The notes beneath the pieces were generated by a model, which was not told the origin of the DNA, ran no database searches, and was given only the letters and a program-made list of their open reading frames with translations. This document shows, piece by piece, positions 44,270 through 52,862 of a DNA stretch of 64,000 nucleotides (position 1 is its first letter; the number at the start of each line of letters is the position of its first letter). The position numbers and the translations under genes are program-made. The stretch comes from Niastella soli. GTDB lineage: Bacteria; Bacteroidota; Bacteroidia; Chitinophagales; Chitinophagaceae. The stretch lies in contig NZ_JAGHKO010000001.1 in NCBI RefSeq assembly GCF_017742245.1, positions 2,447,061 through 2,511,060 on the forward strand, in the 5' to 3' direction.

Positions 44270-45052
44270 CTATAAAAGGGTGAGGTTTTTGGCTTTATAA
44301 GCCTGTAGTTCATTGCTGTCTGGCGGTAGTTCAGTAATTAAATAATCGATCTCATTAAGATCGGCAATTTTCATTTGCATGACCGAATTCATTTTTTCAG
44401 AAATGGTCAGTACGGCTACTTTGTCAGCGGCATTGATCATGGCTTTTTTAACCTGGATGGTTTCCCAGTCAGAGTCGGTGAGGCCGCTGTTGGGGTCAAT
44501 GGCGTTAATGCCCAGCACGCACAGGTCAGCTTTAATATTGCTGAGGTATTGAAAAACTTCGCCGCTTACGGTCATCTGGCTGTAAGTAGAAATTTGTCCG
44601 CCGATCACAATGGTCTTTATCAAAGGTTTATCAAGCAGTTCAACAGCGGTAAGTACATTCACAGTAATAAAAGTAGCGCGTAAAGTGGAGGGGATCTTTT
44701 TAATAAACTCTCTTATGGTAGTACCGCCGCCAATCAACACGATCATATCCTCCTTCAATAATTGCAGCGTTTTATCGGCGATGACCTCTTTGTGTTGTTG
44801 CGAATAGGTTTGCGATTCGTGCCCAATATGATAAGCTGCAGACATTACACCGCCTTTTATCCGGATCACCTGGCCTTCTTCGGCCAGTTCATTTACATCG
44901 CGCCGGATGGTATCTTCCGAAACGTCTATCAGTTTTACCAGGTCGGTAAACATCAAACGGGTATGGATGTTCACCTGTTTGGTGATCAGTTTCTTCCTTT
45001 CCTTTTTTTGCAAGGCAACCGGCACCGGCGTATTTGGGTTATTGTTTGTCAT
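44270..45052 (-). CDS. DeoR/GlpR-family transcriptional regulator
   Basis: 260 residues: N-terminal winged helix (residues about 17-70; helix SEDTIRRDVNELAEEGQVIRIKGG region) and a DeoR sensor domain (MIVLIGGGTTIREFIKKIP, TFITVNVLTAVELLD, VIGGQISTYSQMTVSGEV, ADLCVLGINAIDPNSGLTDSDW, KVAVLTISEKM). Such sensors bind phosphorylated sugars or intermediates. It is divergent from locus B SusC, with several TTGCAAA half-sites and two palindromes between, one nearly identical to that at locus A. It is therefore the likely regulator of both loci; a KDG-6-phosphate-like product of the PfkB kinase would be a plausible effector. Confidence 0.93.
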   Translation of the reverse strand: MTNNNPNTPVPVALQKKERKKLITKQVNIHTRLMFTDLVKLIDVSEDTIRRDVNELAEEGQVIRIKGGVMSAAYHIGHESQTYSQQHKEVIADKTLQLLKEDMIVLIGGGTTIREFIKKIPSTLRATFITVNVLTAVELLDKPLIKTIVIGGQISTYSQMTVSGEVFQYLSNIKADLCVLGINAIDPNSGLTDSDWETIQVKKAMINAADKVAVLTISEKMNSVMQMKIADLNEIDYLITELPPDSNELQAYKAKNLTLL

Positions 45053-45225
45053 AATCTATAGTCACATTATATAAGGTTGGGTACAGCTTCAGTTGACAAA
45101 ATTCAAACTTTTACTACGAAATAAATAAGCTTATCCAGGGTTTGCAACATTTTATTTTCTAATAGCAATTATAACTGGCAAAATTTAAAAATCCGCTATT
45201 TCTGCAATCTTTGCAATAATACAAA

Positions 45226-45246
45226 GAATGCAAATATTTTGCAAAG
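45226..45246. promoter_or_regulatory. probable DeoR operator, weaker copy
   Basis: ATGCAAAT, one base, then TTTTGCAA-type right arm. It matches 15 of 21 positions of the palindrome at locus A. It lies 174 bases upstream of the DeoR start. Another half-site TTTGCAAT is at 45210-45217. Confidence 0.5.
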
Positions 45247-45393
45247 ATAATAACGCCCGGCCCCATCTTCCAAAAAATACTGATTTTCATAATTATCTAT
45301 TGATTAATAGTTGTTTATCAGCTAATCTATAAAAGGAGCTTTCTAATTCTCTCAACTCGGCTCGATTTAACTATTTGCAGAAATAATTTCAAT

Positions 45394-45414
45394 AATTGCA
45401 AATTATTTGCAGTT
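45394..45414. promoter_or_regulatory. DeoR-locus operator in front of SusC (locus B)
   Basis: AATTGCAAAT, one T, then ATTTGCAGTT: a palindrome with 9 of 10 arm positions complementary. It matches the locus A palindrome (16573-16593) at 19 of 21 positions. The half-site ATTTGCAG recurs at 45374-45380. The ATG of SusC is 68 bases further on. Confidence 0.72.
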
Positions 45415-45481
45415 TGTATTCGTTTTGTATTTAAATTGTATCAGAATTCGCAACGTAACCAAACATTTCTACTCAACTCAA

Positions 45482-48400
45482 ATGCTTATGAAACGAGTCA
45501 AAACAATTGCTTCGGGCAACCTGCTGCTGTGTTTCTTTCTGCTGATCTCGCTCTCAGGTATGTCCCAGTCTGCCCTGCTAAAAGGGGTAGTAAAAAATGA
45601 AGCTGATCAGGCAGGCATTCCCAATGCCACTGTAATCCTCACCCTCGGTAAAAGCCAAATTTCAACGACCACAGACATTAAGGGGAATTTTATCCTTGCC
45701 TATCCTGCCGGTAACCAGGCTACCTCTTTTCAATTGACTATTTCCTCTGTAGGCTTTGAAAAAAAGCAACTTACTGTTGAAGCCGGTCAGGCCGCCATAA
45801 GCGTTTCATTAAAAGCAGGCGGTGGCGATGTGCTCGACAATGTGGTGGTAACCGCGTTGGGTGTTAAAAAAGATCGTAAAGCGGTTGCCTATGCTGTTTC
45901 TGAAGTAAAAGGAAGCGAATTCACGCAGGCCCGGGAAAACAATATTGCGAACGCATTATCTGGTAAAATTGCCGGTGTTAACGCCGCCGGGCTGTCAACC
46001 GGTCCGGGTGGTTCAAGCCGGGTTACCATTCGCGGTAATGGCTCCATGGTTGGCGATAACCAGCCATTATATGTTATTAACGGTATGCCGCTCGACAATA
46101 CCGTTCCGGGCGGGGCGCCGACTGTAAATGGCACCACCAGCAACGTTGATAAAGGCGATGGTATTGCCGGCATTAACCCCGATGATATAGAATCTATCTC
46201 CGTATTGAAAGGCGGTACGGCGGCTGCCTTATATGGGTCACGCGCCAGTAACGGGGTTATTCTCATTACTACAAAAAAGGGCCGGGCACAACGCGGTATT
46301 GGCGTTGAATACAATTCCACTCTTACTATGGACAATGTAGCCGTTATTCCCGATTTTCAATATACATACGGCCAGGGCCTCGATGGCGTAATACCCACTA
46401 CTTTATCCGATGCCCAGGCCTCAGGAAGAAAATCATGGGGTGCGCCTATTGATGGTTCTACCAATTATATGGGCGTAGATGGAAAGACCCATCCCTACGT
46501 AGCCCAGAAGAAGAATCTCCAGAACTTTTATCAAACCGGTACCACCTTTACCAATAGCCTGGCATTTTTAGGTGGCAGCGACAATTTCAACTACCGCTTT
46601 TCTCTTGCTGACCTCAACAGCAAAGGCATTTTGCCAGGTACCACGTATAAACGAAAAACTTTCAACGTTGCCCTTAATGGCAAGGTTGGTTCTAAAATAA
46701 ATATCGAGGCGCTGGCCCAGTACAACCTGGAACAGGGACATAACCGCACAGGGGCCGGTGATGCATTGGGCAATCCCAATTGGACGCCGCTCGAAATTGC
46801 CAATACGGCCGATGTGAATTGGATAAAACCCGGTTATGACTCCGCCGGTAATGAAACCATCTGGAATGATGCCGCCATTGCTTCGAACGGTTATTTTGTG
46901 ATCAATAAATGGAAGGAGGACGATGTAAAGAACCGCTTTATAGGCCAGGCTTCTATCTCTTATGAGCTCCTGAAAAACCTGGTAATTAAAGGGACCGTAA
47001 GCCGTGATTTTTATAATTACAATTATTACAATGTACTGCCTACCGGCTCCTTGTATACGCCGCTGGGTGAATACGTGGGGTTGAAATCGGACCTGTCTGA
47101 AACAAACAGCATGTTGAATGTTACTTACAGAACAAGGTTCGCCCAGAATTTTGGGCTCTCTGCCATGGTAGGGGGCAACTCCCGCAGGTTTGCGAACAAA
47201 GAGCAGAATATTACCGGTAAACAATTTATCATTCCATACTTCTATAGTGTTAGCAACCTGGCTTCTTCCAGTATCCGGCCGGTTACTGCACGCTCCACTA
47301 CCAATTCAATTTTTGGTTCTGCCGACTTTGATTATAAGAACCTGTTCTTTTTAACCTTTACAGCGCGTGAAGACTGGTTCTCTACTTTAAGTGCAAACAA
47401 CAATCATATTTTTTATCCCAGTGTAGGTGGTAGCCTGATCCTGTCCGATGCTTTGGAGTTGCCTACGTTTATCACCCTGGCCAAATTGCGCGGTTCCTGG
47501 GCGCAAGTGGGCGGCGGTACTCCTGATCCCTATGCTATTTATCAAACTTACAGCAATGTGCCCAGTTCAGGCCAGCCTTTGTTAAATGTAACACAGGATG
47601 TAAACCTGCAGAACTATATCCCCAATCCAAACCTGAAACCTTATACCTCTACTACCTATGAAGGTGGTTTTGAATTGCAAACATTCAATAACCGGTTAGG
47701 TCTTGACTTTACTTATTACAACCGTCAAACTACGAATGACATTGTAAAAACGACCATCTCTTCCACCTCGGGTTATAATTCAGTGATCATGAATGTGGGG
47801 GAATTAAGGAACAGGGGTATTGAAATGCTGTTGACCGGCAGGCCTGTGAGTCGCGCTAACTTTAGCTGGAATATAAGCTACAACTTTGCATATAATGAAA
47901 GCAGGGTAGTGGAGCTGGCGCCTGGGTTAACCTCTGTTCAAATAGCTAATACCGTTAATAACTGGGCCTTTTTACAACACATAAAGGGGCAGCCTTATGG
48001 AACTATTGTGGGCACCACCATGAAAAAAGATGCGCAGGGCAATGTAATATTTAACCGGGGCAATCACCTGCCGGTAATGAGCGACCTGATGCCTTTGGGA
48101 AACAGCGTGGCCCCTTACACCATGGGTATTACCAACGATTTCCACTATCATAACTGGGGGTTGAATATTTTGCTCGATGGAAAATTCGGTAACAAGATCT
48201 TCTCCATTTTTGAAGTGTATGCCACCCGTATGGGCAAGTTAAAAAGCACTCTGCCTGGTCGTGATAAAGGCCTGGAGTTAAAAGGCGTTGATCAGAATGG
48301 TGCGCCCTACGATACCACCATTACACAGGCCGGCGGTGTATTGCGCAACTACTACGATAATTATAAAGTGTATTCTGATCTGTTTCTGCATGATGGCAGT

Positions 48401-48637
48401 TTCATCAAATTGCGTCAGGTAATTCTGTCCTATAATCTCCCGGTAAGCAAAATAAAATTTGCAAAGGTCCAGGCGGCCAGCGTTTCATTTGTGGCCCGCA
48501 ACCTGTTCATCCTGTACAGGGATACCAAAAACTTCGATCCTGAACAAAGCTTTACCAACAGTAATGCGCAGGGTTTTGAATCAATTGGCTTGCCCCGTAC
48601 CAGATCATATGGCATGAACCTTACCATTAAATTATAA
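45482..48637 (+). CDS. SusC/RagA-family TonB-dependent outer-membrane transporter (pair 2)
   Basis: About 1051 residues from ATG 45482 (or 45488). The frame is open further upstream, but that part overlaps the operator. Signal peptide (ends near GMS-Q), carboxypeptidase-like domain (LLKGVVKNEADQAGIPNATVIL), VVVTALGVKKDRKAVAYAVSEV, plug (LSGKIAGVNAAG, VTIRGNGSMVGDNQPLYVINGMPL, LKGGTAAALYGSRASNGVILITTK), and TonB barrel ending in MNLTIKL. It imports the locus B glycan with the SusD lipoprotein 22 bases downstream; the GH20 and sugar-acid genes that follow suggest a GlcNAc-containing substrate. Confidence 0.95.
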   Translation: MLMKRVKTIASGNLLLCFFLLISLSGMSQSALLKGVVKNEADQAGIPNATVILTLGKSQISTTTDIKGNFILAYPAGNQATSFQLTISSVGFEKKQLTVEAGQAAISVSLKAGGGDVLDNVVVTALGVKKDRKAVAYAVSEVKGSEFTQARENNIANALSGKIAGVNAAGLSTGPGGSSRVTIRGNGSMVGDNQPLYVINGMPLDNTVPGGAPTVNGTTSNVDKGDGIAGINPDDIESISVLKGGTAAALYGSRASNGVILITTKKGRAQRGIGVEYNSTLTMDNVAVIPDFQYTYGQGLDGVIPTTLSDAQASGRKSWGAPIDGSTNYMGVDGKTHPYVAQKKNLQNFYQTGTTFTNSLAFLGGSDNFNYRFSLADLNSKGILPGTTYKRKTFNVALNGKVGSKINIEALAQYNLEQGHNRTGAGDALGNPNWTPLEIANTADVNWIKPGYDSAGNETIWNDAAIASNGYFVINKWKEDDVKNRFIGQASISYELLKNLVIKGTVSRDFYNYNYYNVLPTGSLYTPLGEYVGLKSDLSETNSMLNVTYRTRFAQNFGLSAMVGGNSRRFANKEQNITGKQFIIPYFYSVSNLASSSIRPVTARSTTNSIFGSADFDYKNLFFLTFTAREDWFSTLSANNNHIFYPSVGGSLILSDALELPTFITLAKLRGSWAQVGGGTPDPYAIYQTYSNVPSSGQPLLNVTQDVNLQNYIPNPNLKPYTSTTYEGGFELQTFNNRLGLDFTYYNRQTTNDIVKTTISSTSGYNSVIMNVGELRNRGIEMLLTGRPVSRANFSWNISYNFAYNESRVVELAPGLTSVQIANTVNNWAFLQHIKGQPYGTIVGTTMKKDAQGNVIFNRGNHLPVMSDLMPLGNSVAPYTMGITNDFHYHNWGLNILLDGKFGNKIFSIFEVYATRMGKLKSTLPGRDKGLELKGVDQNGAPYDTTITQAGGVLRNYYDNYKVYSDLFLHDGSFIKLRQVILSYNLPVSKIKFAKVQAASVSFVARNLFILYRDTKNFDPEQSFTNSNAQGFESIGLPRTRSYGMNLTIKL

Positions 48638-48658
48638 TTACCAAAACAGAAGAACAAT

Positions 48659-50188
48659 ATGAAAAATATAATAAAATATGCTGGTGGTTTACTGGGGCTT
48701 GTGGGTTTGTTTTCACTGCAATCGTGCGACAAGGATTTTGAGAGCACCAATACGAATCCGGAAACTACGGCCAAAGTATATCCTCAATACGTGTTTACAA
48801 AAGCCCAGTATGATGGCACTGCCAATATGATGAATTTCTTGTTGGGCACTATGCAGTATACAACCAGTTATAATGATGTGGCGGGTTTTGGGTCAAAATA
48901 CAATGCTGCCCAGATCTCACAAACATACAAGGCATTTGACGATGCCTATCCAAAGGAGATCAATGAATTAGGGCTCGTGATCAAAGCTGTAAAAAATGAG
49001 CCTTCTCAGGTGAATCTGTATGCAGAGGCCAGAATATGGAGGGTTTACTGTTTTAGCCGCCTCACCGATCTGTATGGCGACATCCCTTATTTTCAGGCCG
49101 TGTTGGGCAATGATTCTTTTGTCTTCAAGCCGGCGTATGATCCGCAAAGCGCTATTTATGCCGATCTGTTATCGGAGCTGGATGCTGCCGCGCAAAGTCT
49201 CGATGCTGCAAAGGTAACTTTTGGCGCATCCGATCTGATCTATGGAGGTGCTACTGACAAGTGGAAAAAGTTCGCTTATTCCCTGATGTTGCGATTGGGC
49301 ATGCGCATGACAAAAGTAGATGCCAATGCAGCCAAAAACTGGGTCACCAAAGCCATTGCCGGTGGCGTGATCACTACCGATGATGATATTGCCAAAATGA
49401 GTTATTTATCTGCTGGTCAGGATATCAATAAAAATCCACTGGCATTTAACCTGTGGAACAGTGATTATATTGCCCAGAATGGCAATACCAATACAGAAGG
49501 TGGTAAATACCACGAGGTATTCATTTCTTATTTGAAGAGCACCAACGATCCCCGGTTACCGATGATGGCGGTTGTATGGAATAACAAAGTTGCCGATACT
49601 TCGGTAGGGCTGGCGAAAGGCATGCCGGCCACATTGACCAATGCCAAGCCTGCTAATTTTATCACCTATAGCGAGCCCAATCCTAAAACACTGTTGTTGA
49701 TGAATTCACCCCGCCTGGTGTTTACAGCTGCGGAATCTTATTATCTGTTGACTGAAGCTGCTTTGAGAGGTTGGTATAATGGCGCCACGGCCAGCTCCCT
49801 GTATCAGAACGGTATTCGGGCAGCCATGCGGCAATGGTCGCTTATTGGTGGTAAAGATGGGACTGTTGCCCCAACTGCCATCGACAATTATGTAACGGCC
49901 AATGCGCTTAATACCGGCGGGTCTTTCGACGATCAAATGAAACAGCTTTATACGCAATTCTGGGTGAGCATTTTCCCTGATGCCCAGGAAGTATTTGCCA
50001 GCTTCCGCCGAACCGGTTACCCTGCCCTGGTGCCCAATAATTATGCAGGAAATGCAACCGGTGGCAAGTTCTTTAGAAGAATGCTGTATCCGCTCACCGA
50101 GCAAACCCTTAATGCCGACTCTTATCAGACTGCTATAAGCCGGCAGGGAGCAAACGATCTGTTAACTCACATCTGGTGGGATAAATAA
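48659..50188 (+). CDS. SusD/RagB-like lipoprotein (pair 2)
   Basis: 509 residues with a lipoprotein signal (FSLQSCDKDF, Cys near residue 23). SusD-like features: YAEARIWRVYCFSRLTDLYGDIPYFQAV, DKWKKFAYSLMLRLGMRM, SPRLVFTAAESYYLLTEAALRGW, and QFWVSIFPDAQEVFASFRRTGYPAL. It belongs to the shorter-loop SusD-2 type. A hairpin terminator at 50383-50409 and the heptad repeat separate it from the GH20 gene, so these genes may be in separate transcripts. Confidence 0.94.
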   Translation: MKNIIKYAGGLLGLVGLFSLQSCDKDFESTNTNPETTAKVYPQYVFTKAQYDGTANMMNFLLGTMQYTTSYNDVAGFGSKYNAAQISQTYKAFDDAYPKEINELGLVIKAVKNEPSQVNLYAEARIWRVYCFSRLTDLYGDIPYFQAVLGNDSFVFKPAYDPQSAIYADLLSELDAAAQSLDAAKVTFGASDLIYGGATDKWKKFAYSLMLRLGMRMTKVDANAAKNWVTKAIAGGVITTDDDIAKMSYLSAGQDINKNPLAFNLWNSDYIAQNGNTNTEGGKYHEVFISYLKSTNDPRLPMMAVVWNNKVADTSVGLAKGMPATLTNAKPANFITYSEPNPKTLLLMNSPRLVFTAAESYYLLTEAALRGWYNGATASSLYQNGIRAAMRQWSLIGGKDGTVAPTAIDNYVTANALNTGGSFDDQMKQLYTQFWVSIFPDAQEVFASFRRTGYPALVPNNYAGNATGGKFFRRMLYPLTEQTLNADSYQTAISRQGANDLLTHIWWDK

Positions 50189-50252
50189 CGGCACTCGGCA
50201 ATAGATTTTTGGCGGCGTTAGATAGTTATGAGTATAAATAGTCGCGAGTCAC

Positions 50253-50331
50253 GTCTGCCGTCTGCCGTCTGCCGTCTGCCGTCTGCCGTCTGCCGTCTGC
50301 CGTCTGCCGTCTGCCGTCTGCCGTCTGCCGT
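50253..50331. repeat. 7-bp tandem repeat, 11 perfect copies
   Basis: GTCTGCC repeated 11 times without error (50253-50329), plus two bases. Perfect copies imply recent expansion by slippage. A degenerate relative lies at 54787-54829, and both follow the same 11-base word TAAATAGTCGC (50235-50245 and 54772-54782). Confidence 0.92.
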
Positions 50332-50382
50332 TTCACGATATTCAAACGTTCTCGTACACAACAAGTAGGTTTTAAGTGTAAT

Positions 50383-50409
50383 AAAGAGGGCATGTCTATG
50401 CCCTCTTTT
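50383..50409. terminator. hairpin terminator of SusCD pair 2
   Basis: AAAGAGGGCAT (50383-50393) pairs perfectly with ATGCCCTCTTT (50398-50408) around a 4-base loop, ending in TTTT. Symmetric, so it may work on both strands. Confidence 0.82.
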
Positions 50410-50428
50410 ACTAAATAAAATGAACGTT

Positions 50429-50497
50429 CCTGACAAAACCCGTACAGGTGGTAACGTTAGACGTCCGTTCATCCGCAACGGCCATGGATTTGTCAGG
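50429..50497 (+). other. candidate structured leader of the GH20 gene
   Basis: CCTGACAAA (50429-50437) and TTTGTCAGG (50489-50497) form a 9-bp closing stem. Inside is CCGTT/AACGG (50465-50469 with 50477-50481), and TGAACG just outside (50421-50426) can pair with CGTTCA (50466-50471) as an alternative. It lies 59 bases before the GH20 ATG, after the SusCD terminator. It does not match a riboswitch class I know. Confidence 0.4.
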
Positions 50498-50555
50498 CAA
50501 AGTAATAAACTTTAAACCCACAACAGCTGCCATTAAAAATTTGGATCCCTAAGCT

Positions 50556-52847
50556 ATGAAGCGCATACGTACATATCTGGCGATTATATCATTGATTGCA
50601 ATGCCTTTGTTGACATTGGCACAGGCAGGTAGCCAGATAGTACCGGCCGTTGTCCCTTTGCCAGTAACAATAACCCCTTCTACAGACTTTTTCTTTATTA
50701 TTCCCACCACCAGGATTGTGGCAACAGACCATTCCTTAAACAAAATTGCCGAACTATTAAATGGCTATGTGATGGCCTGCGGTGGTAAGCCATTATCAAA
50801 AGTTGCTGCTGCCCCCACCAGTAACTTTATTTCCCTGGCCATCGATTCAGCGGGCATTCCGGATAAAGAAGGTTATTTGCTTCAAATTGATAATAGGTCC
50901 ATCCGTTGTGTTGGTCATGATGCCAGTGGGGTGCTGTATGGTTTGCAAACATTACGGCAATTATGGAGTGCAGGTGCGCATAAATTAAAAGTGCCCGGTT
51001 ATACCATCGCTGACCATCCTCGTTTTGATTACCGGGGGATGGCGTTGGATGTAAGCCGGCATATGTTCCCGGTTTCCTTTATTAAGAAGTACCTCGATGT
51101 GCTGGCGCTGTACAAGTTCAATACCTTTCACTGGCACCTGACCGATGACCAGGGCTGGCGGATAGAAATAAAGAAATACCCGCAATTACAATCGGTGGCT
51201 GCCTGGCGAAATGAAACATTGATCGGTCATAAAAAAGAACTACCCCATCACTTCGATGGAAAACGATATGGCGGGTATTACACCCAACAACAAATAAAAG
51301 AAGTTGTGCAGTATGCGGCCGACCGGCAAATCACCGTCATTCCTGAAATTGAAATGCCCGGACACGCCTCCGCAGCCCTGGCGGCCTATCCATCATTGGG
51401 TTGTACCGGCGGGCCGTATAAGACCGCTACCTTCTGGGGTGTGTTTGATGACGTGTATTGCGCAGGCAGCGATAGCACTTTTCTGTTTTTGCAGCAGGTG
51501 CTCGATGAAGTAATGGAACTATTCCCTTCGAAATATATACATCTTGGCGGTGACGAATGTCCCAAAACAAGATGGAAGGTCTGTGCAAAATGCCAGCAAC
51601 GAAAAAAAATGTTGAACCTTCCGGATGAACATGCCTTGCAGAGCTATTTCATTCAACGCATGGAGCAATACGTAAACAGCAAAGGTCGGCATATCATCGG
51701 TTGGGATGAAATTCTGGAAGGGGGATTGGCGCCCAACGCAACCGTTATGAGCTGGCGCGGTGAAGAAGGCGGCAAAGCTGCCATTGCCCAAAAGCACCGG
51801 GTTATTATGACGCCGGAAACAAATTGCTATTTTGATTATTACCAATCGTTATACAGCCAGGAACCGCTTGCGGCCGGTGGCTTCACCCCGTTGCAAAAAG
51901 TATATGGTTATGAACCACTGGCCGGAAGTACTGATAGTGCTACCACCACTTATCTGGCAGGGGTGGAAGGACAGGCCTGGAGCGAATACTATACCAGCGA
52001 AGCGCAGGCCATGTACATGATCTTTCCTCGTGCACTTGCTTTGGCTGAGTTGGCCTGGACTCCGGCTGACCAACGCAATTATGGTGATTTTCTGGGGCGG
52101 TTACGCAGACAGACATCGTTGCTGCTAACAGAAAAGCTGGCTTACGATCCTTACTTTGATGACATTACCTATACAGCCGCATCACAAAGTGGCGCTTTAC
52201 AGATAAATTTGCACAGTTCTCTACCCGGCAGTGAGATCAGGTATACCACCGATAATACGACGCCTACCTGGCAGAGTGCCTTATATACCAGTCCAATAGA
52301 AATTAAAAATACCTGTACAGTAAAGGCGGTGCTCTTTAATAAGCAACAACAACCTACCGGCCGGTTGTTCCAACAATCATTTCGTATACATAAAGCAGTA
52401 GGCGCATCCGTAATTTTGCAGAATAAACCCATTGACCGGTTCAACCCCGGTAATACAACCCTTGTAAATGGCCTGTTTGGCAGTAATCGCTATAATGATG
52501 ATCAATGGCTGGGTTTTAGTGGCAATGACTTGCAGGCGGTGATCGATTTGGGCCGCATACAAAGGGTGGAGCGACTGGCGTTGGGGGTATTGAATTATCA
52601 CTGGCAACGGATGTGGGCACCGGTTACCCTTCTATTGCTAGCTTCAACAGATGGGGAACATTATACGGAACTATACCGGCAGGATTCATTTCCAGTGAAT
52701 GGTATCAATAAACTGGAGGTGAAGGTAAAGCCGGTACAGGCGCAATACATAAAAGTGATCGGTACCAACAAAGGGGTGATACCGGCAGGTGAATATGGCG
52801 CTGGTGGTAATGCCCTGTTATTGATAGATGAAATTGTAGTTGAATAA
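50556..52847 (+). CDS. GH20 beta-N-acetylhexosaminidase
   Basis: 763 residues with a signal peptide (ends near LLTLA-Q). Domains: an N-terminal chitobiase-like beta domain (about 25-150), the GH20 catalytic barrel starting at HPRFDYRGMALDVSRHMFP with FNTFHWHLTDDQGWRIEIK, the catalytic pair Asp333-Glu334 in HLGGDECPKTRW, VEGQAWSEY near 475, then a chitobiase C-type domain (SLPGSEIRYTTDNTTPTWQS) and a terminal F5/8-type beta-sandwich (about 630-763). It removes terminal beta-GlcNAc or GalNAc from glycans in the periplasm or outside. It is the only glycosidase in locus B, and so defines GlcNAc as a likely product. Confidence 0.95.
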   Translation: MKRIRTYLAIISLIAMPLLTLAQAGSQIVPAVVPLPVTITPSTDFFFIIPTTRIVATDHSLNKIAELLNGYVMACGGKPLSKVAAAPTSNFISLAIDSAGIPDKEGYLLQIDNRSIRCVGHDASGVLYGLQTLRQLWSAGAHKLKVPGYTIADHPRFDYRGMALDVSRHMFPVSFIKKYLDVLALYKFNTFHWHLTDDQGWRIEIKKYPQLQSVAAWRNETLIGHKKELPHHFDGKRYGGYYTQQQIKEVVQYAADRQITVIPEIEMPGHASAALAAYPSLGCTGGPYKTATFWGVFDDVYCAGSDSTFLFLQQVLDEVMELFPSKYIHLGGDECPKTRWKVCAKCQQRKKMLNLPDEHALQSYFIQRMEQYVNSKGRHIIGWDEILEGGLAPNATVMSWRGEEGGKAAIAQKHRVIMTPETNCYFDYYQSLYSQEPLAAGGFTPLQKVYGYEPLAGSTDSATTTYLAGVEGQAWSEYYTSEAQAMYMIFPRALALAELAWTPADQRNYGDFLGRLRRQTSLLLTEKLAYDPYFDDITYTAASQSGALQINLHSSLPGSEIRYTTDNTTPTWQSALYTSPIEIKNTCTVKAVLFNKQQQPTGRLFQQSFRIHKAVGASVILQNKPIDRFNPGNTTLVNGLFGSNRYNDDQWLGFSGNDLQAVIDLGRIQRVERLALGVLNYHWQRMWAPVTLLLLASTDGEHYTELYRQDSFPVNGINKLEVKVKPVQAQYIKVIGTNKGVIPAGEYGAGGNALLLIDEIVVE

Positions 52848-52862
52848 AAATAAGCGTAAGAA

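Noticed and set aside
50253-50331. CRISPR array
   Set aside because: Uninterrupted 7-bp units with no spacers and no cas genes.
50218-50478. Minus-strand 86-codon frame with TADGRRQ repeats
   Set aside because: It is simply the translation of the 7-bp tandem repeat and shows no start region or independent codon signal.
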